NCBI GenBank assembly: GCA_036583965.1
Contig: JAZBQD010000015.1
Coordinates: forward strand, 85,821,309-85,885,308
Source of the DNA: Prunella strophiata
Taxonomy: Eukaryota > Chordata > Aves > Passeriformes > Prunellidae
Direction: 5' to 3'
DNA: 64,000 nucleotides
Part shown: in pieces, positions 1-14,922 of the stretch
How the letters are laid out: every line of letters starts with the position of its first letter
Position numbering within the stretch: position 1 is the stretch's first letter
Notes under the pieces: model-generated
Told to the model about the DNA's origin: nothing
Database searches by the model: none
What the model saw: the letters and a program-made list of their open reading frames with translations, nothing else
Program-made: the position numbers and the translations under genes

Positions 1-2810
1 ATAGGGTTTGTCAAAAGGGAGCTACAATATAAAATGTTGAAATATGGAAGGAGAGCATAGCAGAGAACCCGTGTCACGTTAAATGTTACCAAAGCAATTT
101 TTAGGAGACTAATTATTCACAATAGGTAACTAAACTGTAAATCTCTATTACAAGGGAGGGATTGAATGTGAGTTTCCTTGGAAAGCAGTTCTGAAGCCTG
201 CTCCTTTAATAGCTAATGCATAAGGAAAAGGGTAGATGTGCCAGAGGCTCTGGAAGATGAGGGGTCAAAGGATGAATGGACAATAACTCCTGGATTCATT
301 CCCTCTGCAAGTCCTAAAAAGACATATTTGCATTACAAAATTCCTGATAGACTTTTTTTAATAGTCTGATATTGAAAGAATTCTGAAGCAATAATTCTTT
401 ATGACTATTGATAACTAGAAAAAGGATGAAGGGACAGACATCTAAAGAGGATCTTCTATATGTGCTTAGGCATTGTTCAGCTGGATTTTCAAAGAACAGT
501 GGTAATCAGGTACTCCCTAAAATTTCATGTCCTGCCTTTTGGGTGCAAAGTCCCTTCTGGGATGGCAATTGCACTTGCTAATGTCCCTGTGAAATGCTGT
601 GCCCTATTACCTGAAATAGCACATAGTGGGTAATCTCTGTCCTGAGGCAGTATTTGTTCTTGTCCTTTCTATTATGAGGCGTTTTGTGAGAGGAGAAAGG
701 TAGTGGACAGTGCCTGTGACAAGAGGCTTTCTGACATATATGGTGGTTCATACAACATTTCTGGTTTCTGTTCTCTAGATGCTATTCAGGCTTATGGATC
801 CCTTTGGATGTTTTTATTTATTACTAAGTAGTTTTTAGTAAGTAGACCGTGCATTGTGGCCAAAACTGTAGTTTTGACTATAGTTTCTTGTATTACCTCT
901 GCTCTGCCTCTTTACTATTGCTTCTGCAATAAATTACATTTGCCCTGTAAATATATGGAGACTTGCCAACACAAGACAACTGCTATACAACTAAAAGTGT
1001 ATTAAGTAGATGATGGAACTATACTACAGGTTGTGTGAATTCTACTTTCTGATTTGAAAGGTATCATCCAGCTCATTAGTAAAGCATACTTAAAGAAGCT
1101 ACTGCTTCTCTATGGAAGAGTTAAAAGGCAAAACTGTTCAGGAAGGTAATTCCCTTCTTGGTGTCTATCTGCAGCTGTAACAGTTAAAAAATGCAGTAAG
1201 GTTGTCTCTGGCAAAGCATACACTCATAAATGGGGCTCCAAATCTTGGAGTTGTTGGGTATTAATGAGGAATGTTGATGTCCCAGGTAATTGCATTAGTG
1301 TCCTGGGGTGACATGACTTAAATGTAGACAGGATGAAGGAGGGATGGATTTCTTTTCTTCTGCTTACAAATATACAATTTTTTTAAGATCTTACCATATT
1401 GCAGAAAGTTTGAAAATTCCATTATTCCTTGCCATAAACATGAAAATGTTCTTTTTGCTTTTTTCTATTGATAGTCAGCAGTGATGTGTATGAGTGGAAA
1501 AAAACAAACCCAGCACTTTTGACTAGGTAGTGACCATGATGACACTCTGTATTATGATGGTGGAAGGTCCTGCTACCTACAAATGCATTTGTCTAGTTGA
1601 TAAATTCTATGGACTTCAAGCAATAGACCACCAATTCCTGTTGCCTGGCCCTGGGATTAATCTGTGCCTCAGGACTTCATAGGTTTGGAGTATCTTCAAG
1701 TACTCTGCTCTGACAGGCAGGATGATTCTCTCTGTGCTACTGCTGAGTATTTTGGACATAACTGCAGCAGGCTGGTTATAGCTAATGTGCAGTAACTGTG
1801 TGCAGAACAGCCTTTTTCCCTGTCTTAGCACAGAGTGATGAACTGCATGCATCAGGCAGTCACTGCACTTGCACAACAAAGTGGATATTTCTGGAGCTGA
1901 TGTGTTTATTATGCACCTCTTGTTTTGACTGGTGAATCCTAATATATCAAATTTATTTGCTTCACTGTGCATCTAAACTAGGACTAGTCATGTCCACAGT
2001 CATGAACAGAAATACAATAGCTCTTGTCCAGGGGAGTTTGTCTTGTATCTGTATTTAGAGAGCAGCAAGTGGATTGTTACATCAAGCAATGAACTATCAA
2101 GGAACTGCAGAGAGGAAGTGTGGACTGTTTTACTAGGGAAGTAACTCTGTACACAGAAATGCTCCTAATTATCAAGCTGTTTGCACTCTCACACTGCAGA
2201 TGATTGTCTGGTTTATTCTAGGAAATCTCTGATCTGGTGAGCCTTTAGATCAGCTTCATAATTTTAATATCTTTTTTTAGTAAGGTTGCTTAGTCTTTAT
2301 ATGCAGCAAAATTACTATTGATATCTGTCATAGATGAACAATAATTATGCATAAGCTTGTGTTTCATTCTTTCTCTGCACTTAATTTTCATTTATTAGAG
2401 TGGCATAATTTTCTGTGTATTAATTTTAATTTAAAAGAGTGGCAGCGAAATTGTATAGGACAGTATAGCAATAAGGAGTACAGCAAAATAAGTACAAAAG
2501 CAGAAACAAAATTTCTTTTTGAGCAAGATGTGATTTTCTATGCAATGGAACAATTCCATCAGAGTTGCAGGACAAGGGAGTGCTTCATAGGTAGTCTACA
2601 ATAGATGGTTGCTACAGCAATAAAAGATGAAGAGAGGCATGTAATAGAAAAAAGATAAACCTAGAGTCTGATAAATGGACAGTGAAACAGGGGTTTAAGG
2701 GTCTGACCTTCTCAAAACAGTCTCCAGTGTTTCCATCTGAGTAAAGTGTAGAGATTCTCTTCCATCCTGGTGTAGCTGGTGCCTCTGAAATTTCCAGAGA
2801 TGTTGGGGCT
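1..2810. other. Unique AT-rich non-coding stretch
   Basis: I see no gene, mobile element or simple repeat of note here. The longest open frame (minus strand, 1616-1972, 118 codons) has no recognisable domain and no coding-like neighbour. A perfect 10-bp palindrome TTATGCATAA lies at 2345-2354, a POU/octamer-like site. The stretch is probably intergenic or intronic. Confidence 0.6.
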
Positions 2811-3120
2811 TCACAGAATATGTAGAGATGGAAGGGACCCACAAGGATCATTGAGTCCAACTCCTGGCCCTGCACAGAATACCCCAAGAGTCACACTGTG
2901 TCCCATAGAAAGCTGTCTATGTGCTTCCTGAACTCTGCCAGGCTGGTGCTGTCACCACCTCCCTGGGGAAGCCTGTTCAGTGCCCAGCCACCCTCTGGGT
3001 GAAGAGCCTTTTCCTGATATCCAACCTAAACCTCCCCTGACACAACTTGGGCTGTTCCCTCGGGTTCTGTCACTGGGCATCACAGAGAAGAGATCAGTGC
3101 CTGCCCCTCTGCTTCCCCCC
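2811..3120 (-). mobile_element. CR1 LINE, 5'-truncated 3' end (CR1-X-like tail)
   Basis: Read on the minus strand this is the last ~310 bp of a CR1 non-LTR retrotransposon. On the plus strand it begins with the reverse complement of the CR1 terminus (TCACAGAAT), then GGAAGGGACCCACAAGGATC. The characteristic phrases 'CTCTGCCAGGCTGGTGCTGTCACCACC', 'CCACCCTCTGGGTGAAGAGCC' and 'CAACCTAAACCTCCCCTGACAC' can be read in order at about 2932-3041. Similarity fades after the CCCCTCTGCTTCCCCCC stretch near 3120, so the copy is truncated at its 5' end, as most CR1 copies are. The tail matches the type shared with the SINE copies at 34.4 and 56.8 kb. Open frames at 2980-3180 and 3047-3280 lie antisense to it and are not genes. 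Confidence 0.9.
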
Positions 3121-6100
3121 TTCTGTCAGTGCAGAGGCCAGAGGCACAAGAGGGCATATTTGCAGAGCTTTCAGTTGTAAGAAGTGTCTTTCCAGTAGAG
3201 GACACAGGGAAGAGGTGAGGATCTCATTGCTGACCACTTGGGAAATCTGTCTGATGCTCTTACACACAGCTGGTCACTGATACCTTGATCCGTGTTAGTT
3301 CTCAGGTGTGTGTTGCTCCATTTGGGAGTCAAATTCAATTTCACTGTTTAAGGATTCATACATTTTATTATAGAGCTAGGAACTGGTACTTGATGGGGAG
3401 GATGAAAATGGGGACTCTTAGCTAACCCTTTTTCTAATATTTTAAGGCTGTTGAGGCTGGACAAAAGGGGTGTTTTGACTGACCTAATATTTTAGGGTTT
3501 TAGCCTATAAAGGTGAATGCAGTAAGCATTCTAGATACACTAAGGGCTATGTTATCTGCAAAAAAAATTTAAAAATAAATTGTAAATATGAACATTTCCA
3601 GAAATATATGGATGTAAGGGTGTTTTATTTTTTATATTTATCCAGAAATATATGGATGGTTTATTTTTTTTAGAGCTTTGAGTCATAATTGAGTTTAAGC
3701 ACCTCTCTTGCACAGGTGATTTTCAAGTGAAAACTATTTTGTTTGAGAGCTTTGGACCAGCTCAATTCTTGAACGTTAATATAAAATTGGTTTCTTTTTA
3801 CTCATTTGACTTGATTCTATAAGAACTGCTGCAGTTTGATTATCATGTAACTCTTACTAAGTGTTCAAGAAACTGGCACATTTTCTTTTTAACAAAGTGT
3901 AATTTTTGGAAGATTTTTCAAAAGCAAAGGTGCCTGGTGGTGCCACTTTTCTTTTTATTTGCTTGTTTTATTTGTGGCAATCTTTGCATTGACTAATGCT
4001 TTCATAAACCCCATCTATACAATCTTTTTTCTGGTGAGGAGCCCTCAGTCAAGTGCCAGGTCCCAGCAGTGATAAGGTATTAAATAGGCTATGGATGAAA
4101 AAACCCAAAATATTTCCAGTGATTTTCCTTGCTTTTGTTCTAGACACTCATTCAAGAGCCTGTTAGTAATTTGCTCAGCAGTCTACATGTATGCAAGGAT
4201 AGGAAAACAAAATTTTCTCAGAGGTTTTTGCATTAAAAGTGGCTTTCCTTCCCTGTAAAAAATGTCACAGAACACTGAAATAAAATTTCTGAGAAAGCTG
4301 TCTCTAATTATAGATTTGTGTTGGAGTCAACTCACTCCAGAAATGTCACAGAACCTGCACGAGGGAGGTGAAGCCACTCGGGTGCTGCTGAATTCCTTCT
4401 GGTATAAAGTACCAACATTACCATGAGATTTTCCTAAATAGGTGCTTCCTCTTCTTCCTCCAGAAGAGGTTATAAACCACACTGTAGTCTTTTGAGACCA
4501 GCATCTACTAACATGTTTTGGATATGTCCTTTTATTATAGGGAGTTATTAAAATCTAGGATTATAAATTTTTCTGCTAGACACTATTATCCATATTAAAT
4601 GATTTCTTTGTACTTCAGAAAAGAAAACTAATGCACAGTTGCCACTGCTGTCTCTTGTGCAAACCATCAGCTACAGCAAATAACTCTGGTTTACTACAGA
4701 ACTAAGTATTTCAGTGGATGGTTAAGCTTCATTCATCGTAACATACTTATGATATAAACATACAGAATGACTGAAATAGAGGGAAAAGCATTCTGGATTG
4801 CATGGGGCTTTTTTCTTTATTTATGCTCACACTATATTTTTTTTAGTATATTTAGTTGCAGAAACAGTAACCTAGTTTTTAAAATAAACTTTACCTGGCA
4901 CTAGGAGCAAAGGGCAGAAGATTTTGACAAGGCATTTACATTTTTTTGCCAAAAAACTGACTCAGTAGTTTCCTTCACTAGGGAAGAAATTGGGTTTTTT
5001 TTTCCTAAATAAGCCATCACATTCAAAGTTGATTTGTTCCAAGGAAAGGAGCTGAAATTAGTTACTGACATGCAATAACTCATTTCTTATTTTACCAACA
5101 GTAATTAAATTGCCTGGAACTGTTGTCATTTAACAGCTTATTAATTGACTAATGTGCATTACTTGCACGCAGGCTATAGGTAAAATCCAAGGATTAGGAA
5201 AGGAAGAAAGCAGGAGGAAAAAAAAAAAACCCTCACTGCTTTTTGTGACCATCATAGATGAATGATTAGTTTATTTCTTAAGAGAGTGTCACTTTTGCAA
5301 ACACTAATAGGATTAGATTTTAAAGATGCAATTTTGTCAGCAATAGTCCTAAAGAAGGAAATGGTAGTCAACTAGTAATTCTTTGGAGAGGAGAAAAATG
5401 AATAATTGGTTGTGCTTTCTTTTAACCATATGAAGGTTATATAGCTCTTTCTTCCTTAAAAATCAATGATTTCTGCTAGGTTCGGTATTTATATTATAAA
5501 ATTCCTTTCTCTAATCCTATGATTGGCCAAATATTCTGAAATTTTCCTCCTTTCATTCCACTAACATGGAAAGAAACTTTGTCACATGCATCAGAGAGTC
5601 TCAGCCTAATAGAACTACACACAAAAGTGGTTATAGGCAAGTTCAGCAGCTTTGATTGTGTCCAGTCAAATATGATACATTCCAGTGTTGCATTAGTGGC
5701 CTATGTGGGGGAAAAAAATCAATGAGGTCAACATCTAGGTCCCAGCTGAGAATAATCCATTTCATAAAAATAAACTGAAAAGTTCTCAGTCATCCCAGTA
5801 AACTCTAATTTATAGTGTTGGAGGCTCCTAACAGAGTCTGTGACTGTGAATAGGCAGGGAAACATAGGTTCAGTTTTTAAAGGCAGAAATGTGAGATGGG
5901 CTTTTCTGAATTACCTAGCCATCAAGAGACTTATAACAATAGTGTCCTTCTAGGAAACTGGAAATCATCAATTAGAAGATGTGGGGAGGGAAATGAATTA
6001 GTTATGTGAGCTGCCTAAATGTGAGAGCAGCATGGAAATTCATGTCCAATGAAGTAGCAGTTAAGACGCTGATGAAAAAACCCAAAAATATGGAAGTCAT

Positions 6101-9100
6101 TGTATAGGGTTACTCAGAGGATGAAGGGGAATGGAATAGCTCCAGGACACAAGGCTGAAGAGACCATCCATATTATTCAGTTTATGCACCATGGCTGGGA
6201 GTTGTTTGTCCAAATGCAGGAATCAATAGTGCCCATATCTCCAGCTGCTTGGCTTTGCAGGTCTGTGATAAAAATCAGGCAATTCTTAGTACTGTTTTTC
6301 CTCTTTTAAGGCACAGCAGGTGAATTGTAAGCACTCTGCAAGTGCTTGCTTTTCTGCACTGAGTAGAAAGGGAGTCTGTACCAACAGATGGGATGTAGGG
6401 ACTTCCACTGTCGATCTGTGAAATGGGAGAAAATTAATCCCATATGGAAGTTCTTGCCTGTCATATCTGGGGACTTGGCCATGCGCTTGGTTCTTAATTG
6501 TCACTGAACCTGCACCAGGCCCAAAATATGGTGGTGGTTTTGGGGTGACCATCATTCCTGTTGCTCAAAAGCAGGCCACAGGTAAAGTGAAGCCTTTGCA
6601 TTTCTGTGATCATGGTGCAGAGAGAAGGAAAAAACACCGAGTGTGCAGTCAGACTCCCTGGAATTCGTTAGGCTGTCTTTCAAAGTGCAACTTCATGTAA
6701 GTCCATAACATGCTTGTTTTTATTTCAATAAAACAGTAATTTTGACAATAACTAAGTATGTCTGGCAGAATAGATGGGAAGGCTATGAAACTATTAATAA
6801 CATTTAGACACCTCCTGCACTGCTTTAATGCATCACAAGTTAGCACAGTATTGATTCAGTATCAAAGTTCTGAGAAACAAGCCTCTTACCAATATCTAGG
6901 ATCCGATGTTGTAATTGAACTAGAAAATGTTAGATTTCCAGCATTACTGCTGAGAATTCTTCCCAATAAATGTGTGTTTTCCACTGGGGCTGAAATCACT
7001 GCAAGTGTTAGTTTTAATTTTTTTCCTTTTTGTATTTTTTCTCATCATACAGGTTCCCTTTCTCCCCCCTGTGTGTAAAATAAACATAATGGGGCCAACT
7101 CTTGCATTTTACTACCTTGACTTGTGGGAACATCCTTTCACATACTTGGGCTAGGTAATTAAATCTTTTGTGGAAGGATTAAACTTTGTAGAAAGGAAAA
7201 TGGGTGGAATTAGAAAATACTGTGTAGGGAAAGAGACCTAGTAGGAATCATGGGCAGAAGAAACCTTTGTCAGTGTGTGAGGAAAAAGGAGAAAGAACAG
7301 AAAGAAAGAGAGAGCCATTGTTATGACACTGAAGCACAAGGAAGAATCAAGGCTTACTACTTAAAGGAGAAATGAAATAGTGTAAAGGAAGGAAGTGAGA
7401 AGAATGTCTGTGTATGAAATGGCTGTAATGAGTGGGTGCTGGTATATCAGAAACTGATGGTACACCAGTTTCCATTATATGTGCCTCCTTATTTCAAGAT
7501 GTCCCTCAGATTTGCATATTCCTTTTATCCAGTATCTTACATCTACAGCTATTAACCTCCAGAGTTTGTCAGTAAAACCGAAGAAATGCAGAATACACCT
7601 TTTTTATTTTCAAAGCTCATTTTGATTTTCCTTCTTAGGTTTAGGATCACATTGGTCTTGTTTCTTTCATGATCATAAAGGTAAGACTAAATGTTGATAT
7701 TTTTTTTTTTAGTATCCTTGTCTTAGTTAGATGCCAGTGATTGTTAATTTATGCAGTGCACCGGCACCTGCAGAATAGTGCAATTCTTTCTTTCCTGGTA
7801 AGTGGCCTCAAGTACAACGTCCTGCAAGGTAACAGCCTACTTTTGTTAGACAGCAGAATATACAGCTATGTAGAAAGGGTAAGAGGAAGGAAGTAGAGAG
7901 TTAGGAATGTCACTGCCACTGCAGTAACACCTCTTGACAAGTTACATCAGTTAATTTATCCAAAGGATCTCAAAACAACATTTTTTCTTCTAGTCTGTGA
8001 ACTACCTGTGCTGGGCATGGTATGAAGGCATTTGCCTCCCTGGTGGCTTTTCAAAATGCCTGGATTTTCCTTATCAGAAGCTATGCTGCTTATGGTGAGA
8101 GTGTGTTCTGTGTGAGAAGATTCGTGAAATGCAGAAAATCTTATTTCTGGTAGAAAGCCAACAGTTCTTCTTCTTATCCCCTGTGTGGTTCATCACAGAG
8201 TTAATGCCAAGTGGCTGAAAAGCCACAGCCATAAATAACTTGCTGGTTACATGTATTTTGTTCTTCAATCATTTTTCCATAGCTAATTACGTATAACAAA
8301 AATAGCATGTCAAGTGTAGATAGCCTAGAAGTTATTTATCCTTTTTCTTATTCATCCTAGATGGCTTCTAACCAAGAATAAAATATGACAGCAAACCACA
8401 AGTAGCAAAATCTGAACCTGTAAGTACCTGTGATCTACTTTAGAATACAAATTTAGCATTTAAGATGGAAGTGACACTGGCTTCACATGACTGCACACAT
8501 CAAAATTTCAAAATCTGAAGAACCTCCTTTGATTTCTAAACAAGTACAGTCCAAAAAACATTTAATCTTTCTGACTGATTGGGCTGTAGGAGAAAAAAGG
8601 ATTTTCAGTGGTTCAAGTCCAGTAAAATTTTGTTGTGGACCAAATGTATCAAAAAGATACAGAAATTATGAATTGTCTGGATCAAAAGTAGTTCCCAAAG
8701 CCATCTGGCACATCATCAGGCTCTGTGGTTCTTTATAATGCTGTAGAGTTAATCTACTGTCTCATTAGAGTAGCTGACAAATCTCATTGAAAAGTACTGC
8801 AAATCTGTATATCTCTCAGCTGTAGGAGCACAAGGGCAAGTACAGACAAATCTTTCAAGAAGATACCTTAGAAAGGATGCCTAACCTCCTGAGAAAAACA
8901 TTAGAATAAGATTTATGTTTTGGTGGTTATGGTTAATGTCACAGAAATTTATGCTCAAACTAACTTCTCATACTGGTGTATGCACTTTTGCACCATCATA
9001 CCAGTTGGCTTGAGTGTCTGTGCATTCCTATTCCAGATTGAAGCAGGTTTTAGACTAATGGAGAAACATAACCTGAAATTTTCTATTCATAGATCTGAAT

Positions 9101-12100
9101 GTCTTGCTCTTTCAACTGCAGAAAAGCTATTCTAAAATACTTTTGGAATTTTACATTATATTTGGCCAAATAGCAGTGATTACTTGACTCTGCCCTATGC
9201 TTACTTCTCATTTCTCATCTATTTATGAGATATAATGCCAGTCCAGTTGTGGTGTTCTGGTGGAAATACCTGTGCATGAGAATTTATACTTGTAGCTGTT
9301 GTTCCTGTAGGTAACATAGTTTTATGTGTCCATAACATCACTTATTATCCTGGACAATACAGACATTAGTTTGTAATGTGCCATTGTTGCTGGGACAGGG
9401 CTCCTGTCATTTCAGGAACTGGTCTGATGTGTTGTTGCTCCAATTCAAAATGAGGGGCTTGTATACTACTTAGTGCACAAGTTTTAGTTGCCAGTGTGTG
9501 GAACTCACATGTTCACAAACCAATGAAGGGAAGAAAAGAGAGCACATAACATGGGATTCAGAAATAATTCATGATGATTTAGTTTAATTTGAGTTACTAT
9601 AACCCTAAAGCTCCATTAAAGCCTAAAATGAATGCTATTTCCTCCTGAGAGCAGAGAACAATCTGCTAACTTTTGCCAAGATGAGAGCTATTATGGTGTA
9701 TAACATGAATGCATATAAATTACAAAGTTTATATTTGCTGTTTTTCCTAATGTTAACTTTGACTGGCATGTCAAATTAAAAGAAAGAGGGAAAGAAAAGG
9801 AAAAACCTGAATCAGATTAAGAAACATGTAAAGAAGTGTAATTTCTCACTACAAAACACAAGACCTTCAGACTTCAAACAATCCAAACAGGTTTTCTTTT
9901 AATGATTAGGTTTCACTTTTTTCCCCTTTATACTAGGGATTCATAGAGAACTACAGTAGTATTTGGAAATAATTCAGTAAGCTGAGTATCTCCCTTTTTC
10001 ACAACTCTAGTAACACTGGGGATGTTTCAGGTTTCCTACTGTTACTCTTTGGTGCAAGCAATACAGGAAAATTAAAGTAGGTTGAAAATTCCTGATTGAA
10101 ACCAATGCAAAACATCAAAGAAAGTTTAATATCACAGGACATGGCACTGAAGCTGTCCTGAACACTCTTTTAATGACACTTGCAGCCTTTTGCAGGTAAA
10201 CAAATAGGAAGTTGCTTTCCATTAAGGAAGACAGATGCTGCAGAGAGTCTGTGTCTCCCCAGAGCAGCTGCTCTATCTAAGATCCAAATAGGTCATTTAA
10301 GCCCTGATCCCAGAATGAGAGCTATTGGGTCAAAATGTGCCTATCCAGGGACTAAGTCATGACCTGATAAAAGTAAAAAACTGGGATTTTTATATATACT
10401 TAAAGCATGTTTTCAGAACATGAATATTTCAGAAGAATATTTTTCCTGCCTCACTCTTTATATTTGATACAAAGAGCTTCAACTTTTGCTCATTTTAACT
10501 CAGCTGATTTTTGCTCCTGTAGTTCAGCTCTTTTTTCATTCAGATAGTTTAATTTACCCACTCATTTATACACAGAGCTACTGTGTTTATGGATAGTGAA
10601 ATGTTTTTTCTATGTGTCAAATGAGCTTTTAAAAAGTATTATACTCTGCAGGCATGCAGGGGATGATGTTTAAACATAGCTTTCTCTTGCCTAGGCTTCC
10701 ACACGATTGAATTTTGAATCTCCTATGAGGTAAAAAAATTGATTATGGACCATTTTGGATAGGGTTTGGAACATAACTCTATTGTTGTCTATTGATGTGC
10801 ATTACCAGAAGCATCATAAAGCAACTGGATCCAGGATGTCTTTTTAAGGAGATTATTGTATAGGGAATGGCCTAAAATTTCTAGCTTCCTGTTGAATATT
10901 TTGAGCAAGGAAGGATATTGCAGCACAAGTCTTCTGGAATATTACCTTTTCCCTCTTACAGAAGCCTGAACCACTCATCAACATGCAGAAGGAAAAGCAG
11001 CAACTGCCTGAGAAGCAAGGGGCAGTCAGGGATGGATGGTAGAGACGGGCTGAAGGCTCACCCTCCAGTGCTGGCATGAGCTGGGGCAGCTGATGGAGGT
11101 GGCAAGGAGGGTGGAGAGACTGCCATTCCCACTGTCTGCATTGCCCCATCCCACATGCCTTCTCTGCCACTGAGACTTGCACCAAAGCTTTTGGCTACAG
11201 TGGCCAACCAACATTAATGGCATCTCAGATGCCAACAGGTGTGAAAATATGCTTTCTCCACACCATGAGCTTTTAAGATGTCTCAGATATGTTCAGTAGT
11301 GGAATTAAGAAAAGGCTGGATCAAAATTGTAAGTTTCCATTTTCCTTCTCCTGCACTGTCACTTGTATTTTAACCCTTTCCTTACTGAAGCAAATGTGAA
11401 TTTATAGTCCTTACAGCTTTGGTCTTTCCCTTTTCACACTTAAAAGAATAAATTTCTAATGTTCTCCGTGAGTCTAAAGCATTTCCCAAGTCTGTTAATT
11501 TCCTTAATGTATTATTTACAATTACAAAGTCATCAGTCTCAATTTTATGACTTTTTTTGGCTTTCTCACTCTTTTTTCCTTTGTAGTTTCAAGTTCAGTC
11601 TTTTATTGCTGAAAAATCCTAGTATTTTTATTTCTGTTCTAAATCTGACTGCTTCCAAATCCCTAGGGTTCCAAGCCAATATGTTTGGTAATGACTTCAT
11701 ATAAAGGAAAAGGAAACAAAGCCAATTTGTGTTTTCCATTGTTGTGATAAATACATATCTGAACTTTCAGCTGGTCTTGGCTTCAAAAAATAAAGTAACT
11801 AACTTTGCTGGATGACACTATAGTCTGAAGAACAAACATAGTTTTTCTTTGCTTATTTTTTTGTGCTCAGGTGACTTATCCTCCACTTATCCATTTGAAA
11901 GCAGAAGTAAGAGATGCAGCCATAAAATTGAAACAGAGGATTACTGTAATCATGAAATTAGAAAAAGGCCCAGGCATTTGAACAAAGATTAATGTCATCT
12001 TATAGCAGGCACTGCATAAAATCCCACAAAGAAAAGCCATGCCCCTAAAGAGAATATAGAGGTACAGATGACTAAAAAGCCTTTGGAAATAACCATCACA

Positions 12101-14882
12101 AATTCAGGTTTTGAGGAAATCAACATTTTCTCTGGAAGACACCAAATATTGTCAGGGTTTTCTGTCAAGGGATATTTTGTTCACATGCATGGTGGGGTAA
12201 ACCCTCAGTAAAAGCTACCAATATCCCTGAATTTTTGTGTGATGTTTTTTTCTTTTTTGCTGTCTCTTGAAGTGACTGTATTCTTCATAAGAGAGGTGAT
12301 TGCAGAGCCTTTCCCAGCTTCCCCTTTCTTCTTATCTTACCTTGTAGTTTAAAAAATGAGATCAGGTTTTGTTTTCTTAAGAGTTCTTGTATATTCATAC
12401 CCGTGTTAAGGCAAACTGAACAGAACACACATGTGTAACCATGAAACTGTAAAAAAAACCCTCAAGCAAAACAACCAAACTTCAGCAAAACCACCACTCT
12501 TAGAGCACCTGCTCATGGCCAAGTTTGCTGTACTAGGAGCCTCCTAATCCACTGTGTGTAAAACTCCTTATCTGGACACATTGGTTTTGGGGCAGAGCTC
12601 CCAGTGACTGCTTTAAAATCAGGGCAAATTTAGTGGTCAGTGTGTGATGCTGTAGCCCCATGAGCAGCAGGAAATCTGGCTGACAGAGAGCACGGCTCTG
12701 TATCTCTGCTTTGCAATGCAGCCACACAAAAGTGACATTAATATAGATGTGCTTAAGTAATAGTATAATAGAAGTGTCCTCAGAGGATGAATTGTACTGA
12801 GAACCAGTACACTGATCCTAAATTGTGCACTAAATTGGAGGCTTAAAAATGAGGAATCTAGTAAAAAAGATGTTAAGGTGAAAAGTGAGGAAATTAAAGT
12901 GTTGCAGCTCAGCATGGGGGCTACTTAAACATCCCATAAAATAAGTAATAAATTACTACCCCTAGGAGGGAAAAAAAAAAAAAAGGAACAAGAAGAAAAA
13001 AAGAGCAACTAAAAGAGTAGGATTGCAAATTAATAGGTAGAGGTAAAGGAAAAATTCTGGAAAATCAGAACGTGTCTCTCTAACTGGAAGGAAGATCTCA
13101 GCTTCTGAAGAGGATTATAATTAATGGCAGGTAAATATGAGACAGAAATGTGGGGATACTAAAAGGAATTTTGCAAAGCAAACAGCCAAAAGCATATAAG
13201 CAAATAACAAAGAATTTGTTTGAAGCTACAAAGAGCAGGAAGCCTACTAAAGCAGACAGAGCCAGAGTCAGCTAAAGGACAAAGCACTGGGAGAGGGAGC
13301 AGAGGAGGAAACAGCTGTGTGGTAGCTCTCCTGGCTGCTTCTCCTGGCCATGCTCTTTCCTGACCTGGTGTCCCCTGCTCTGAATAGTTCTTTTTCTTGC
13401 CACAGGCCTTCTCAAGTGATTTTGAGTGTCTTTCCTATTTTTCTTTGGTTTGTAGACTTTGCTCTATCACTGGGCATAGTCTATGTCTTGTGTTTCCAAC
13501 TGCACCCTGGAGAAAGGGATATTTCCCCAGGATTATTTAAGTCTAGAAGCATTTTGAAAATGGAATGCCTGTAAGATCCCAGACCCAAAAGATCCTTAGG
13601 GAATTTAATCTCTATAAATGTTTTGTCAACAGTTTCTTTTACCTCTTTTGTGGCTTATATCGCAATGATTGAAATGTGGGACCATATGGTATAACATAAG
13701 ATATTAAAATGATAAAGAATACACAAAGCATCCTTGCAACAGCTTTGTGCATCTGTTTCAGCATCTTGGCTAAATTCCAATATGGGTTATTAGATTCCTA
13801 AATTCCCTACTCTTTAATTGTCTCTCTGATGATATTGAATTGTTTCTATTCCTAGTGTCCTGTGCATCTGTGCCTCAGTTTCCCAGCTGTACTGGCCTCT
13901 GATGTAGAGCTGATTTAGGATTAACCCTTGAGTCCAACTGCTAAATTTTGCTGTATCAAAACAGTCCTTGAGAACAAATTAATGTTTTAAGCCACTGTTC
14001 TGGATTGATTGTATTCTGCTTGTGTATTTGGATGGCTCAAGTGGGTCTTTCTCTCAGCTTTTTAAAGTGTCCTGAACAGGGCACTTGAAGAGTAAGACAC
14101 GTTGACAGAGTCCCATGTCTTAAATAATGTGCTGCTAGCACCTCATTCCTCACTAAGCACCCTTTTATATGGTGAACATCCACCAGATTCTAGTGTTGGG
14201 AAAAATCTGTGAAATGTAGAGGTGAAACAATTTTAAAATAATGTAAATTTATAACATGAAGCCTAATATTGTTCTAGTTTGTTCTCTGAATATTTTGGGA
14301 GTGTTTTGTATTTAATAACCAGAATGCTTGTCTTTAAGTACTTTCTTTGCCTTAAGCTCTTAAGATATTATTCAGGCACTGAGAGTAATGGAAAATCACT
14401 AGTTAACAAAGAAACCTGATTTTTAGATGAGGTAACCACTTTATTTGGTAGGGTTTTATTCTATATTACATTAGATTTAACAATAGACATAGATCTGGGG
14501 ATGAATGAAGGGTAGTAGTTGGTTAGTAAAAATGATGATAGATTTCCTTGTGCAGTCATGAAAATGACATAAAGAATCTTTTCCTTTGTACAGGAGAAAA
14601 AATAAGCTGTAGGTTTTGAAATGTAGCTTAAGGGAATGGCTGGTAAAAAAAGTGCTGAAAAAAGTTAGGAACATGTGCCAACAGTAACTGCCTGTGTTTG
14701 TTTTGCTTCTGGTTAAAAAGTCAGTTTAAATTGGAAAAGTAAAAATTTTTCGTAATTGGGGATTTTGATAGTGAATGAAACTGAACCTTCAGAATTTCCA
14801 CAGGTTTTGAGGGAACTGGACTTTTTTACTATAAAGCATGTGTTTTAATGGTTTGAAATAATATGTCTAATAATGCCTCTGT
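3121..14882. other. Unique AT-rich non-coding stretch
   Basis: No gene or transposon is recognised in this 11.8-kb segment. It holds only short features: a local duplication (3597-3658, listed separately), A or T runs near 5220 and 7700, and a purine-rich interval at about 12960-13320 with an A run at 12970-12984. The open frames here (for example 6758-7078 plus, 10853-11185 minus, 12637-12915 minus) are under 115 codons, have no domain I know and are not clustered. The segment fits intron or gene-desert DNA. Confidence 0.55.
3597..3658 (+). repeat. Short direct duplication
   Basis: The 18-mer TCCAGAAATATATGGATG occurs at 3597-3614 and again at 3641-3658. Each copy is followed shortly by a TTTATTTTTT stretch. 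This is a local tandem duplication with a 44-bp period. No function is implied. Confidence 0.8.
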
Positions 14883-14922
14883 CTATATATATATGTGTGT
14901 TGTGTGTGTGTGTGTATACGTG
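14883..14922 (+). repeat. (TA)n-(TG)n microsatellite
   Basis: A short TATATATATA run passes directly into TGTGTGTTGTGTGTGTGTGTG and then TATACG. It is a compound dinucleotide microsatellite with one interruption. Confidence 0.9.

Noticed and set aside
1616..1972. 118-codon minus-strand frame
   Set aside because: No recognisable motif; similar lengths are expected by chance in 64 kb read in six frames.
7450..7472. Small inverted repeat GAAACTG...CAGTTTC
   Set aside because: A 7-bp stem with a 9-nt loop is expected many times by chance.
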